The notes beneath the pieces were generated by a model. That model saw only the letters and a program-made list of their open reading frames with translations, did no database searches and was not told the DNA's origin. A stretch of 64,000 nt of DNA, from positions 1,166,366 through 1,230,365 of the forward strand of contig NC_022549.1 of assembly GCF_000967915.1 (NCBI RefSeq). The letters are read 5' to 3'. A program made the translations under genes and the position numbers. Numbering within the stretch: the stretch's first letter is position 1; each line of letters opens with the position of its first letter. Positions 42,309-51,790 of this stretch are shown in pieces. Origin of the DNA: Paracholeplasma brassicae. GTDB taxonomy: Bacteria > Bacillota_I > Bacilli_A > Acholeplasmatales > UBA5453.

Positions 42309-44501
42309 CTAGTTTTCCGATTTAAGCGTTGTAATGACGCTCTTACCAAAGAGTTTAACAGAGAATTTTCTTGCCATCATTAGCCCGATACCCACAAAGA
42401 TTACAATAAACCAAAAATGCATTTGTGGGATTATGTATTTAAATATAACGACATTTTTAAATTGCAATTGAATTAAGAAGCCAGCAACATAAGAGAATAT
42501 AAACCCGAATAGCACATAAAAGACTTGTTCGATGTATAAAATACTGACTAAATCTCTTCTGCTTGCACCAATCGATCTAAAAATGATGAAGTCTTTTTTC
42601 CTTGAGTTGATGACATTTTTTTGTACAAGGTTTAATGCAATATAGACAAAGCCTAAAACAATCAACATGATGAACAACAACCCAATGGTTAAGACGTTAG
42701 CAAAACTTGACTCTGAAGCACCTGCTGGATAGACAACATAGTAATCACTTGATATTGAGTCTAACACCAATGTTGCATCAAATTTATCTTCTGTGTTTAA
42801 CGTGATTTGATAAGGTGCTTGATAAAACAGAGCCTGTGCGGTATCAAGACTCATTTCGATTAATTCGAAACTAGAACTTGACAAAGTTGTTTCTTTAAAC
42901 GTCACATTGTTAATCGTGCCATCTTCGTATGGCAAGATTGAAGTGACACTCAACCCAGTTAAGCTCTCAAAAGGTGAAAATACGTCTAAACCTAGTTGAC
43001 TTGCTATGTATTGAGCTAAATCAATTTGCATTCTTATCTCATTAAATGGTACTTGACTGTTTAAATAATAATAGGATTTAAATATCACATTGTCTTTTGC
43101 GTTATTTTCTTGGTGAACTGTGATTTGATTGGTCATCATAAAAAGTGTCATAATTCTCGGCATTTGACTTAAATCATCTTTCGGTCCATTAAAGAAGTCC
43201 TCATGGAAAAATCCAATTTCCCCGGAACCACCATATAGATACAAATCATCCCTGTAGTAACCAACCACCGTTAATTTATAGCCATCAACCGATGTGTTTT
43301 TTCCATCCAAATAAAGTTCAAAATCAATACCGAGACCACTACCGTCCCAATCTCTTAAAAGAACCTCATTTTCATTTTGTGGTAACCGTCCTCTAACGAG
43401 CCAAGCATCATCAAAGTAAACTAAGCTTCTTGGGTTGATTTGTCTACCATAGTCTTCATTAAACAATGAAATTGATAAATCGTTAACCAAGTCATAATTT
43501 GAGACACTAAGGACTCGGTTCATCGATTCAAAACGATTTATCTCACTAAGTGTAAAGGGTGTTTCGTCTCGTTTTTTAACAACTAATCTTCCTGGATGCA
43601 AGTTCGTAAAGACACTATTGTAACCATAATACGTGTTTTCACTATTTGATCGTTGATAGTTAGAATAGACTAAAAACACCGATAAAATCGAGACCATCGT
43701 AAATAGTAACAAGATCATGGATTTTTTTGGTATACGATACATATTTTTCAACGAAAATCTCAGTAAATCAATGATATTCATCTGATAATGTGCAATCGGT
43801 GCACGTTCTTCTTTTATCTCAACTGACTTTAGCTCTTTGTCTTCAACGATTTCACCATCGTACATGCGAATCTTTCTTGTGGCATAAGGCGCAACTTGCT
43901 CGTAGTTGTGTGTCACAACAACCACCAGTTTTTCTTTCGCAATTTCTTTTAATAACGCCATAATCATTTCGCCAGATTGTTGATCTAGATTCCCTGTGGG
44001 TTCGTCAGCAACAATGATTGGACAATCTTTAGCAAGTGCTCTTGCGATAACCGCACGTTGCTTTTGTCCGCCTGATAATTTAGAGGACCGGTGATTAACG
44101 TGTGAACTAAGCCCAACTTTATCAATCAACTCAAGTGCTCTTGATTTTCTTTTTTCTTTTGGATAGCCTTGCAGGGCTAAGGCAATCATAACGTTTTCTA
44201 ATACTGTATAAGAATCAATGATGTTATAGTTTTGAAACACAAAACCGATGTATAGTTTTCGGTACTGTTCTAATTCATCGGTTGAGTAATAAGACGTTTC
44301 TTCACCTAAAACATACATTTCCCCATCGTCGTATTTATCAAGGCCAGAAATAACGTTTAATAGCGTTGATTTCCCACTGCCTGATTCCCCAGTGATTGCA
44401 ACAAACTCACCAATCTTGAGCTCTAAGTTCACTTTTCTTAGACCCATAACTACATTTGCGTCCGTGGTATAGTATTTTGAAATACCTTCTAATCGAATCA
44501 T
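42309..44501 (-). CDS. Fused ABC ATPase-FtsX permease (MacB-like), first copy
   Basis: A 730-residue protein built like its downstream neighbour: Walker A TGESGSGKSTLLNVISGL near residue 40, SKLSGGQKQRAVIARALAKD near residue 140, ADEPTGNLDQQSG, then a helix near residue 265, an outer domain and three FtsX helices near the end. The start at 44501 follows AAGGA by 9 bases; a TTG at 44522 has no site. No two-component regulator lies nearby, unlike in Bce systems. Substrate unknown. Confidence 0.85.
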   Translation of the reverse strand: MIRLEGISKYYTTDANVVMGLRKVNLELKIGEFVAITGESGSGKSTLLNVISGLDKYDDGEMYVLGEETSYYSTDELEQYRKLYIGFVFQNYNIIDSYTVLENVMIALALQGYPKEKRKSRALELIDKVGLSSHVNHRSSKLSGGQKQRAVIARALAKDCPIIVADEPTGNLDQQSGEMIMALLKEIAKEKLVVVVTHNYEQVAPYATRKIRMYDGEIVEDKELKSVEIKEERAPIAHYQMNIIDLLRFSLKNMYRIPKKSMILLLFTMVSILSVFLVYSNYQRSNSENTYYGYNSVFTNLHPGRLVVKKRDETPFTLSEINRFESMNRVLSVSNYDLVNDLSISLFNEDYGRQINPRSLVYFDDAWLVRGRLPQNENEVLLRDWDGSGLGIDFELYLDGKNTSVDGYKLTVVGYYRDDLYLYGGSGEIGFFHEDFFNGPKDDLSQMPRIMTLFMMTNQITVHQENNAKDNVIFKSYYYLNSQVPFNEIRMQIDLAQYIASQLGLDVFSPFESLTGLSVTSILPYEDGTINNVTFKETTLSSSSFELIEMSLDTAQALFYQAPYQITLNTEDKFDATLVLDSISSDYYVVYPAGASESSFANVLTIGLLFIMLIVLGFVYIALNLVQKNVINSRKKDFIIFRSIGASRRDLVSILYIEQVFYVLFGFIFSYVAGFLIQLQFKNVVIFKYIIPQMHFWFIVIFVGIGLMMARKFSVKLFGKSVITTLKSEN

Positions 44502-44608
44502 ATTACCCCATCCTTTTTTCAACTTGATTTCATTATAACATGTCTAGCTCTTGTTTTATATCTATAAATTGTAAAATTCTAAACTTTATAAATTTCATTT
44601 TAAACTAT

Positions 44609-44658
44609 GAAAAAAAACACCTTAAATACGTCTTAAACTACGTATTTTCAAGGTGTTC
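44609..44658 (-). terminator. Terminator overlapping the dinB stop codon
   Basis: AACACCTT..AAATACG and CGTATTT..AAGGTGTT pair; on the minus strand T8 follows. The stem includes the last codons of dinB (44638), so the terminator and the coding end overlap. Confidence 0.75.
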
Positions 44659-45750
44659 ATGATAGTTAAACAAATTAATGTCTTGTTTATAGTCACTTTT
44701 TTGAATGACGTTATTAAACGATACACCTATCAAACGGATGGGTTGGTCGTTATAAAAAAAATCAAAGAGATCATTGATTTCTTGAGAAAGAATCTCAATC
44801 TGATCTGTATAGTCGACTAATGTCTTCGCTTTTGACATGGTTCTAAAGTCAGAATGTCTTAAGCGTATGCCTACGGTTCTAGTCATCAACCCTTCTTTGA
44901 TTAAACGCTCGTAATTCTCTTTTAAAAGGTTATTTAACCACTCTCTTAAGGTATCTATGTTATCAACGTCGTAAGGTAGTGTCGTTTCATTTGAAACGCT
45001 TTTTGGTATGGCGTATTTGTCTGGATCAACCGTTTGATTTGAATACCCTGTAATTTCATCGATGTGGCTTTCATAAGATGCTTGACTCATGATTTCAAGT
45101 ATTTTTTCTTTATTCATTGGATCTGCAAAGTCACCAATCGTCTTGATGCCAATACGGTGTAGACGCGGCGCTGTCTTTTTACCGATACCATACATATCAT
45201 CAATTTCTAGTGGAAATAGCTTTTCTTTAACATCTCTTCTTCTAATCACAGTAATTCCCATTGGTTTTTTCATATCTGACGCCATTTTGGCTAAAAAGAG
45301 TGTTGGTGCAATGCCAATGGAACAAGGCAATTGGTATTTTTTCAATAGCGTGTCTTGGATGTCTTTAGCAAGTTTTAACGGGTGGATGTGTTTCGATTGT
45401 TCGGTTACATCCAAATATGCTTCATCAATACTCGCTTGATAAACCACATCGGTATAAGTTCTTAAATGTTCAATGAATAACTTTGAATACTTTATGTACT
45501 TATCCCTACGATTGGGTACCACAATGAGTTTAGGATAAAGATTCATCGCTTCTGCGACTGACATCCCGCTTCGTATGCCGTATTTTCGTGCTTTATATGA
45601 AGCGGTTGTTAACATTCCCCCACGATTAAATGATAAGCCACCACCAACAGCGAAAACTTTATTTTTAAGAAAAGGGGACTCAATTGCCTCAACAGAAGCG
45701 AAAAAAGCATTCAAATCTATGTGAAAAATAATATTTACAGGCAATTTCAT
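44638..45750 (-). CDS. dinB: DNA polymerase IV (Y family)
   Basis: The 370-residue enzyme has IIFHIDLNAFFASVEAIESP at the start and VYQASIDEAYLDVTEQ near residue 105, giving the catalytic Asp-Asp-Glu set. MYGIGKKTAPRLHRIGIKTI near residue 190 is the helix-hairpin-helix. It copies past damaged bases with low fidelity. The start at 45750 follows AAAGGGAG by 5 bases; a longer frame to 45861 is not supported. Divergent from the small gene at 45823. No clear SOS box was seen. Confidence 0.93.
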   Translation of the reverse strand: MKLPVNIIFHIDLNAFFASVEAIESPFLKNKVFAVGGGLSFNRGGMLTTASYKARKYGIRSGMSVAEAMNLYPKLIVVPNRRDKYIKYSKLFIEHLRTYTDVVYQASIDEAYLDVTEQSKHIHPLKLAKDIQDTLLKKYQLPCSIGIAPTLFLAKMASDMKKPMGITVIRRRDVKEKLFPLEIDDMYGIGKKTAPRLHRIGIKTIGDFADPMNKEKILEIMSQASYESHIDEITGYSNQTVDPDKYAIPKSVSNETTLPYDVDNIDTLREWLNNLLKENYERLIKEGLMTRTVGIRLRHSDFRTMSKAKTLVDYTDQIEILSQEINDLFDFFYNDQPIRLIGVSFNNVIQKSDYKQDINLFNYHEHLENT

Positions 45751-45822
45751 CGTTCTCCCTTTCTTTTTATCAATAATTATATTATAATAACAGTTGTAAA
45801 AAAATACATTTGAGGTGATACC

Positions 45823-45999
45823 ATGGCACAAACAAAAGACAAAAAGTCTAAAAATGTTCAATCACAAGCTTATCAAGTACCAGTAATTAAAGATCCTTCC
45901 AAAACACTTTGGGGTAGAATCGTTGTTTATGTACTTGTGGCTGCAATGATCGTTTTACCGGTTGTTGCACTAATAATCGCAATCGCAACCAAAAAATAA
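45823..45999 (+). CDS. Small single-helix membrane protein (58 residues)
   Basis: TGAGGTGATACC precedes the ATG. The protein has a charged, polar start (AQTKDKKSKNVQSQAYQVPV), then one membrane helix from about residue 33 to 56 (IVVYVLVAAMIVLPVVALII) and ends ATKK. A short terminator follows at 46001. Ribosome site, helix and terminator support a real gene. It resembles small DUF4044-like proteins in build only; I do not claim the family. Confidence 0.75.
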   Translation: MAQTKDKKSKNVQSQAYQVPVIKDPSKTLWGRIVVYVLVAAMIVLPVVALIIAIATKK

Positions 46000-46000
46000 A

Positions 46001-46024
46001 GAAAGGCAAAAGCCTTTTTTTTAT
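46001..46024 (+). terminator. Terminator of the 58-residue gene
   Basis: AAAGGC-AAAA-GCCTTT followed by T-rich sequence. It also borders the recN stop on the other strand. Confidence 0.75.
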
Positions 46025-47676
46025 TTTTCAAGTAAGGCTTTTGCGTGTTCAATGGCGTAAGATGAGATGCGTTCACCAGATAACATCTCGGCAATCGCAC
46101 GCACTCTAGATTCAGTTTCTAAGTTAGATACTTCGGTAAAGGTTCTACCTTCTTTTACTACTTTAGTGATGCTGTAGTGATTATTGGCAATTGCAGCCAC
46201 TTGGGCTAAGTGTGTAATCGAAAGTACTTGAATATCTTTGGATAGTTCTTTCATACGATGTGCGACTTTTGAGGCTGCCACTCCACTGATGCCCATATCA
46301 ATTTCATCAAACACCACCAAATTAATACGTTGATGTCTTGAAAAAACAATCTTTAAGGCAAGCATGAATCTTGAAAGTTCACCACCTGAGGCCGTTTTAT
46401 AAAGCGCCCTTAAGGGTTCACCTTCATTTAAAGATATTAAGAACGTGACTAGGTCAATGCCATCTTCAAAAAAGTTATCCATTTGCTCATCAAAAGCAAT
46501 TTGAAATCGTACTTTTTCCAAATCAAGCAGTTTTAACTCCGTGATGATTTCATGTTCAAGACGTTTGGATAATTTTTCCCGTTTTTCTCTTAATTTGATA
46601 CCAAGGTCTAAGGTTTCTTTAAACAATCGATCTTGGTCTTTTTTTAAATTTAAAACGTAGCCATCATAGTCTTCAATCATCAAGACTTCTTCTTTAATCG
46701 ATTTTAAATAGACAATCAATTCATTAATGGTTTTATTGTAATTTTTCTCTAAATTTTTGAGAAAAAAATCTCTTTCTTGAAGTTCATTTAAATACTCACT
46801 GCTGTGAAATGAAAAGACTTCAAGCGATTGACTTAACTCGTCTCTTAGTGCTTCTAATTCGTAATGACTATTTAAAATGGTATCGACTGCTTTTTCATAG
46901 ATTACATCATAATCTTTGACTTTTTTTAAACTCATTGCTGCGTCATATAAGGATTGTTTTTGATACATATCTTCCAAGATTTCGTAGGCGTTTGAAACGC
47001 TTGAAACAATTTTTTCTTGGTTCTCTAATTTTTCAATGGTTTCATTAAGCGTTGTTAATTCCTCAGCATCGAGTTTTGCTTTTTCAAGTTCATCGATCTC
47101 TTCTTTAAGTGCTTTAATTTCCTTTTCTTTTACGGCTTTTTTCTCTAAGGCTTGTGTATACTTCTTTTTGGCTGATAAATAACTTTCTTTAGCGATGACA
47201 AAGTCATTAATCAATGGTTCAACTTCTAATCGATCGATTTGATCAATTAAGGAGAGTTGTAGGTTTTGATCCAGTAGCTTTGATACATCATGTTGCTCAT
47301 GAATATCACCTAGATAAAAAGCAATTTTTCGTAAGTCCTGTAGTGTAATCGTGGTTTGATTGATTTGTATCTGATTTTTATTGTCACGACTCATGATTCT
47401 TTTGATGACTAATTCCTCGGATTTGATTTGATAATTCTCAAGGATTTGTTTCAGTTTTGTACCTAAATTCGTAAAAACACCGACAATGGTGGCTTGACTT
47501 TTTTGAAATCGGATTAAATCTTGGTCTGCTCTTGCACCAAAAAGCAGCTTTAATGAGTCAATCAGCAAGGATTTCCCTGCACCTGTTTGCCCGGTTAAAG
47601 CCGTCATACCTGGTTCAAATTCAAGATTAAGGTCTTCGATAATGGCTAAATTTTCAATCTTTAACGTTTTAAGCAT
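46021..47676 (-). CDS. recN: DNA repair protein RecN
   Basis: The 551-residue SMC-like ATPase has Walker A ALTGQTGAGKSLLIDSLKLL near residue 30, a long coiled coil (about 160-370), the signature TASGGELSRFMLALKI near residue 425 and Walker B LVVFDEIDMGISG. It binds DNA ends early in double-strand break repair. It is the last gene of the nusB-to-recN operon, two bases past tlyA. The usual argR/ahrC gene between tlyA and recN is absent. Confidence 0.96.
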   Translation of the reverse strand: MLKTLKIENLAIIEDLNLEFEPGMTALTGQTGAGKSLLIDSLKLLFGARADQDLIRFQKSQATIVGVFTNLGTKLKQILENYQIKSEELVIKRIMSRDNKNQIQINQTTITLQDLRKIAFYLGDIHEQHDVSKLLDQNLQLSLIDQIDRLEVEPLINDFVIAKESYLSAKKKYTQALEKKAVKEKEIKALKEEIDELEKAKLDAEELTTLNETIEKLENQEKIVSSVSNAYEILEDMYQKQSLYDAAMSLKKVKDYDVIYEKAVDTILNSHYELEALRDELSQSLEVFSFHSSEYLNELQERDFFLKNLEKNYNKTINELIVYLKSIKEEVLMIEDYDGYVLNLKKDQDRLFKETLDLGIKLREKREKLSKRLEHEIITELKLLDLEKVRFQIAFDEQMDNFFEDGIDLVTFLISLNEGEPLRALYKTASGGELSRFMLALKIVFSRHQRINLVVFDEIDMGISGVAASKVAHRMKELSKDIQVLSITHLAQVAAIANNHYSITKVVKEGRTFTEVSNLETESRVRAIAEMLSGERISSYAIEHAKALLEK

Positions 47677-47677
47677 C

Positions 47678-48382
47678 TTATTCCCCTTTTTTCATGACAA
47701 GTAAGTACTCTTGGTTTCCTTTTTTACCCAATAAATCTGATTTTTTATGACCGATGTAAGTAAAACCCAAGTAGTTCATGTAACTTATCATACCAAGCAC
47801 CACATCGGTTTGCTTTTTTTCATCTTTAACAATTCCATTTTTAACTTCTTTTTTGCCCACTTCAAACTGAGGTTTGACTAACACAATAAAGGTCGCTTGA
47901 ATGTCTTTCAAATGGTTTAAAATGGGTTTTACTGATGTGAATGACACATCAATCGATACGTAGTCACAAGACACAGGCATCAAGACATCTAAAATGTTTG
48001 TGTTTTCATGCAGTTCGATTTCTTTTTTGCTTCTTAAGCTTTCGTGAAGTTGATCACTTCCAACGTCATAAGCGTAGACTTTTTTTGCCCCATGTTTGAG
48101 TGCACAATCCGTAAATCCACCCGTTGATGAGCCCACATCAAGAAGCACTTTGTCCTTAAACTCAAGGTGATAAAAATTGATGGCATCTTCTAATTTGTTA
48201 CCACCTCTTGAGACATATTCTAATTGTTTTATGATTTCAACTTGATCGTTTGGCTTTACGTCGTAGCTCTGTTTACTTGAAAGTTGACCGTTGACCATCA
48301 CTTGATTGGTTTTAATTAGATCGAGTGCTTTTGATCTCGATTCAAGATTGAATTCTTTGACTAAGTATAGATCAAGTCTCAT
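47678..48382 (-). CDS. tlyA: TlyA-family rRNA 2'-O-methyltransferase
   Basis: The 234-residue protein has an S4 RNA-binding domain (residues 1-60, RSKALDLIKTNQVMVNGQLS) and a FtsJ-type methyltransferase domain with LLDVGSSTGGFTDCALKHGA near residue 80 as SAM site and FIVLVKPQFEVGKKEV near residue 165. Relatives methylate cytidines of 16S and/or 23S rRNA; short forms act mainly on 23S. It overlaps dxs by 11 bases. Confidence 0.93.
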   Translation of the reverse strand: MRLDLYLVKEFNLESRSKALDLIKTNQVMVNGQLSSKQSYDVKPNDQVEIIKQLEYVSRGGNKLEDAINFYHLEFKDKVLLDVGSSTGGFTDCALKHGAKKVYAYDVGSDQLHESLRSKKEIELHENTNILDVLMPVSCDYVSIDVSFTSVKPILNHLKDIQATFIVLVKPQFEVGKKEVKNGIVKDEKKQTDVVLGMISYMNYLGFTYIGHKKSDLLGKKGNQEYLLVMKKGE

Positions 48383-50225
48383 TCTTAAATGCCTTCAATC
48401 GGTGAATTAAATCGCTATAGGAGACCCCAGCGTCTTTTTTATTGTCTGATATTGAACCGTGAGAAATGATTTTATTCGTGTAAGTTAAAGAACCAATCTT
48501 GCCTTTGTAGTTATTCTCAATTAAGTATCTTAACACTTGAGCGTATAACGAACCACTACTTTCGACGTCTTCGTAGATGAAAACCGGTCGATTGGTTTTA
48601 ATGATTTGATCCAAGTAATGGCTGTCAATTGGTTTAATAAAACGGGCATTGGTGATTGTGTAATCAAGTCCTAAGGCATCGTTTGCCTCTAACAATAAGT
48701 TTAGATTTTCACCATAACCAATTAAAAATCCGTTTTTGCCCTGTTGTAAGTCGTACCAAGTTTGGCCATTCATTTGATTAAACGACGGTAACTGATTTGT
48801 ATCAAAGTGTGTTGTTCCCCTTGGGTAACGTATCACAAACGGGTGTGGTTGACTAAAACCGTAAGCGATTAAATCAAACGCTTCTTGCGCATTAAATGGC
48901 ATTGAAATGACGACATTTGGCATGGTGTAGAACATCGACACATCAAAAATGCCTTGATGGGTTGACCCGTCATCACCGACAAAACCAGCTCGGTCAATGG
49001 CAATCACCACGTTTAAATCCGCTCTTGCGACGTCATTTAGTAATTGATCGTAAGCGCGTTGTGAGAAAGTGGAGTACAGTGGTAAGAATACGTTTACCCC
49101 TTTTAACGCCATTGCTGCTGCCATTGAAGCCGCGTGTTCTTCTGCGATGCCGACGTCAATCATTCGGTCCTTAAACGTATCATAGAATTTTTGAAATTTC
49201 GTTCCAATAATCATTGCAGGCATAATGACAAAGGTTTTTTTAATTGATTGATACTCATATAGCGCAGTTGAAATGACTTCACTCCAAGATTTTTTTAACT
49301 GATCGTTTTCTTTAATCATTTTTCCGGTTGCTACATCAAAAGCAGACACCCCATGGTAATCACCAAAGTCATCTTGTTCAGCTGCCATATAGCCTTTTCC
49401 TTTTTCAGTTACAGCGTGAATGACGACACTTTTTTTCATCTTTTTCGCTTGGTTTAATGCATAAATCACTGTTTTAAGGTCGTTTCCATTGATTGGTCCG
49501 ATGTAGACAAATCCAAGTTCTTCGAAGACGTTTCCTGATTGAAATAACGCCTTAATCATTCGTTTAAATCGTCGATAAACCTTAAAAACAAACCCTGGCA
49601 AGAGTTTTTCAAAGATCTTTCTGGTTTTATAAATGAAACGGTTGCCTCTAAGGGTAGTTAGTATTTTTGATAAGGAGCCCACATTTTTTGAGATACTCAT
49701 ATTGTTATCATTAAGGATAATAATCCCTTTTTTAGAGGCGTCAGAGCCAAGCAAGTTGAGTGCTTCAAAGCTCATCCCTGAGGTGATCGAGGCATCCCCA
49801 ACTAAGCTAATGACTTCGCCTTTTTTTTCTTGAAACTGATTAGCTGCTAAAAAACCCATCATTGCTGAGATTGAGCTACCTGCGTGACCAGATTCCCATA
49901 AATCATGGATGGATTCCTTATAAGAAATATAACCTGACAAGCCTTTGTATTTTCTAAGTGTTGGAAACTCTTTAGCTCGTCCTGTTAAAATTTTGTGTGT
50001 ATAGGCTTGATGCCCAACGTCAAATATGAATTGATCTATTGGGCTATCAAACACATAGTGCATCGCAATCGATAATTCGACAACACCGAGATTTGATGCC
50101 AAATGCCCGCCTGTTTTTGAAATGTTTTCAATCAAAAAAGCCCTGATTTCTTTGGATAGTTCGATCAGTTCTTTAGTGGATAAAGACTTTAAGAACGAGG
50201 GGTCTTTAATGTCATATAAATTCAT
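48372..50225 (-). CDS. dxs: 1-deoxy-D-xylulose-5-phosphate synthase
   Basis: The 617-residue thiamine-diphosphate enzyme makes DXP from pyruvate and glyceraldehyde 3-phosphate, the entry step of the MEP route. HLASNLGVVELSIAMHYVFD near residue 40 and VGDASITSGMSFEALN near residue 140 are the cofactor sites; DVGIAEEHAASMAAAMALKG near residue 355 and RAGFVGDDGSTHQG near residue 410 lie in the transketolase-like middle domain. ispA, usually next to it in this cluster, is missing. Confidence 0.96.
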   Translation of the reverse strand: MNLYDIKDPSFLKSLSTKELIELSKEIRAFLIENISKTGGHLASNLGVVELSIAMHYVFDSPIDQFIFDVGHQAYTHKILTGRAKEFPTLRKYKGLSGYISYKESIHDLWESGHAGSSISAMMGFLAANQFQEKKGEVISLVGDASITSGMSFEALNLLGSDASKKGIIILNDNNMSISKNVGSLSKILTTLRGNRFIYKTRKIFEKLLPGFVFKVYRRFKRMIKALFQSGNVFEELGFVYIGPINGNDLKTVIYALNQAKKMKKSVVIHAVTEKGKGYMAAEQDDFGDYHGVSAFDVATGKMIKENDQLKKSWSEVISTALYEYQSIKKTFVIMPAMIIGTKFQKFYDTFKDRMIDVGIAEEHAASMAAAMALKGVNVFLPLYSTFSQRAYDQLLNDVARADLNVVIAIDRAGFVGDDGSTHQGIFDVSMFYTMPNVVISMPFNAQEAFDLIAYGFSQPHPFVIRYPRGTTHFDTNQLPSFNQMNGQTWYDLQQGKNGFLIGYGENLNLLLEANDALGLDYTITNARFIKPIDSHYLDQIIKTNRPVFIYEDVESSGSLYAQVLRYLIENNYKGKIGSLTYTNKIISHGSISDNKKDAGVSYSDLIHRLKAFKNET

Positions 50226-50234
50226 ACTAACCCT

Positions 50235-50447
50235 CTATTCTACGTCAAATTCCTTTAAGCCTTGGTCTGTCATTTGTTTAACGACCATCGCTTCGCTTTT
50301 CTTGATTAGTTCGTAACAAAGCTTTGATAGCTCTAAGCCTTCATTATACATTTTAACGGCTTCGTCTAATGAAATGTCTTTATTTTCTAACGCTTTTACG
50401 GTTTTTTCTAATTGTTCTAAGGCTTGTTCAAAGGTTAATTTAGTCAT
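50235..50447 (-). CDS. xseB: Exodeoxyribonuclease VII small subunit
   Basis: A 70-residue protein with the XseB pattern TFEQALEQLEKTVKALENKD and LDEAVKMYNEGLELSKLCYE. Several small subunits bind one XseA to form the single-strand-specific nuclease. The ATG at 50447 follows AAGGAG by 7 bases; its start overlaps the xseA end by 8 bases. Confidence 0.94.
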   Translation of the reverse strand: MTKLTFEQALEQLEKTVKALENKDISLDEAVKMYNEGLELSKLCYELIKKSEAMVVKQMTDQGLKEFDVE

Positions 50448-51786
50448 GGTTCTTCTCCTTTTTTTGTACAACAGAATAGACTTTTCCATCCGTTAAGATG
50501 GTTTCTAACGTGTCATTGATTTCTACGTCATCCACGCTCGCAATCTTTTTATCATTAATTAAACTAATTGAATACCCTTTGTCCATATAAGACAGTGGAT
50601 TTAAGTGCTTGAGCTGTTCTTTCAAGATAATAAATTGTTGAGCTTTGGATTCTAATACGTAGTTTATTTGTTGTTTTAGTCTATCATCGAGTTGCCGATG
50701 TGTTTTTTCTTTTTGTTTGATTAATTCAGTAAGATTAAAGGATCCTAGTCGTTTGTCTAAATAGGAAGATACATCTTTCTTATACTCAATTAATAATTTA
50801 TAATTTCGATTTAACAAGTAGCTAAGTTCTTGTTGTTTTTCTTTTTGTTTATTGATTCTTTCAATCGGGCTTTTCGCCATCAAATGTTCTTCAACATGCA
50901 TTAGCCTGACTTTCTTTTCATCGAGCCTTCCATTAAAGTTTCGATATAAACTCAGTTTGATTTCGTTCATTCGACTAAGCAGTTCGTCTTTGTTTGGTGT
51001 AGCAAGTTCGGCGGCTGCGGTTGGCGTAGGCGCTCTTAAATCAGAAACAAAATCACTTATCGTAAAATCCGTTTCATGGCCAATACCAGTGATGATTGGT
51101 AATCTTGATTTAAAGATGGCTTCAATAACAATGAGTTCATTAAACGCCCATAAGTCCTCAATCGAGCCACCCCCTCGACCCACAATCAGTGTGTCGACTA
51201 AATCATCTTGATTGGCTTTTTCAATGCAATTCTTGATGCTTATTTTACTGTCATTTCCTTGAACAATGGCCGGGTATAAGATAACCTCAGCAAGCGGATA
51301 TCGTCTTTCGATTGTGTGAATAATGTCTTTAATTGCCGCACCAGTTGGTGAGGTAACCACGCCAATTCTTGCGGGGTACTTTGAAATTGGTTTTTTATAT
51401 TTTTGATCGAAATAACCTTTTTCTTGAAGTTCTTTTTTTAGTTTTTCATAAGCCAAATAAAGATCGCCTATGCCATCTGGCTCCATCGTGTAAATGTTTA
51501 AACTGTAAGAGCCACCCGCTTCATAAACGCTAATTTGACCCAAAACAAGTACTTTATCGCCATCTTTTGGGCTGAAATTCACTTTTGAAGCGTAGTTTTG
51601 AAACATGACACAACGAATTTGTGACTGTTCATCTTTTAATGTGAAATAAAAATGACCACGCGAATGTTTGGTCAGATTTGAGATTTCACCCTTTAGATAA
51701 ATCTTTTGCAGATGTTGGTTATTTTCTAAAATGTGTTTGATGTATTTAGTTATTGCTGATACCGTCAAATACTTGATATCATTCAT
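50440..51786 (-). CDS. xseA: Exodeoxyribonuclease VII large subunit
   Basis: The 448-residue protein starts with an OB fold (IYLKGEISNLTKHSRGHFYF) and has the catalytic region RIGVVTSPTGAAIKDIIHTI near residue 140 and GRGGGSIEDLWAFNE near residue 195 plus GHETDFTISDFVSDLRAPTP near residue 240. A coiled-coil region follows, where the small subunits bind. It degrades single-stranded DNA in repair. It lies 4 bases after nusB. Confidence 0.95.
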   Translation of the reverse strand: MNDIKYLTVSAITKYIKHILENNQHLQKIYLKGEISNLTKHSRGHFYFTLKDEQSQIRCVMFQNYASKVNFSPKDGDKVLVLGQISVYEAGGSYSLNIYTMEPDGIGDLYLAYEKLKKELQEKGYFDQKYKKPISKYPARIGVVTSPTGAAIKDIIHTIERRYPLAEVILYPAIVQGNDSKISIKNCIEKANQDDLVDTLIVGRGGGSIEDLWAFNELIVIEAIFKSRLPIITGIGHETDFTISDFVSDLRAPTPTAAAELATPNKDELLSRMNEIKLSLYRNFNGRLDEKKVRLMHVEEHLMAKSPIERINKQKEKQQELSYLLNRNYKLLIEYKKDVSSYLDKRLGSFNLTELIKQKEKTHRQLDDRLKQQINYVLESKAQQFIILKEQLKHLNPLSYMDKGYSISLINDKKIASVDDVEINDTLETILTDGKVYSVVQKKEKNHD

Positions 51787-51790
51787 ACAA

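Noticed and set aside
44502-44522. Extended N-terminus of the first fused ABC exporter from a TTG
   Set aside because: The ribosome site AAGGA lies inside that extension and fits the ATG at 44501.
49633-49833. Plus-strand frames inside dxs, xseA, argS and other core genes
   Set aside because: All are antisense shadows of well-supported genes, without ribosome sites.
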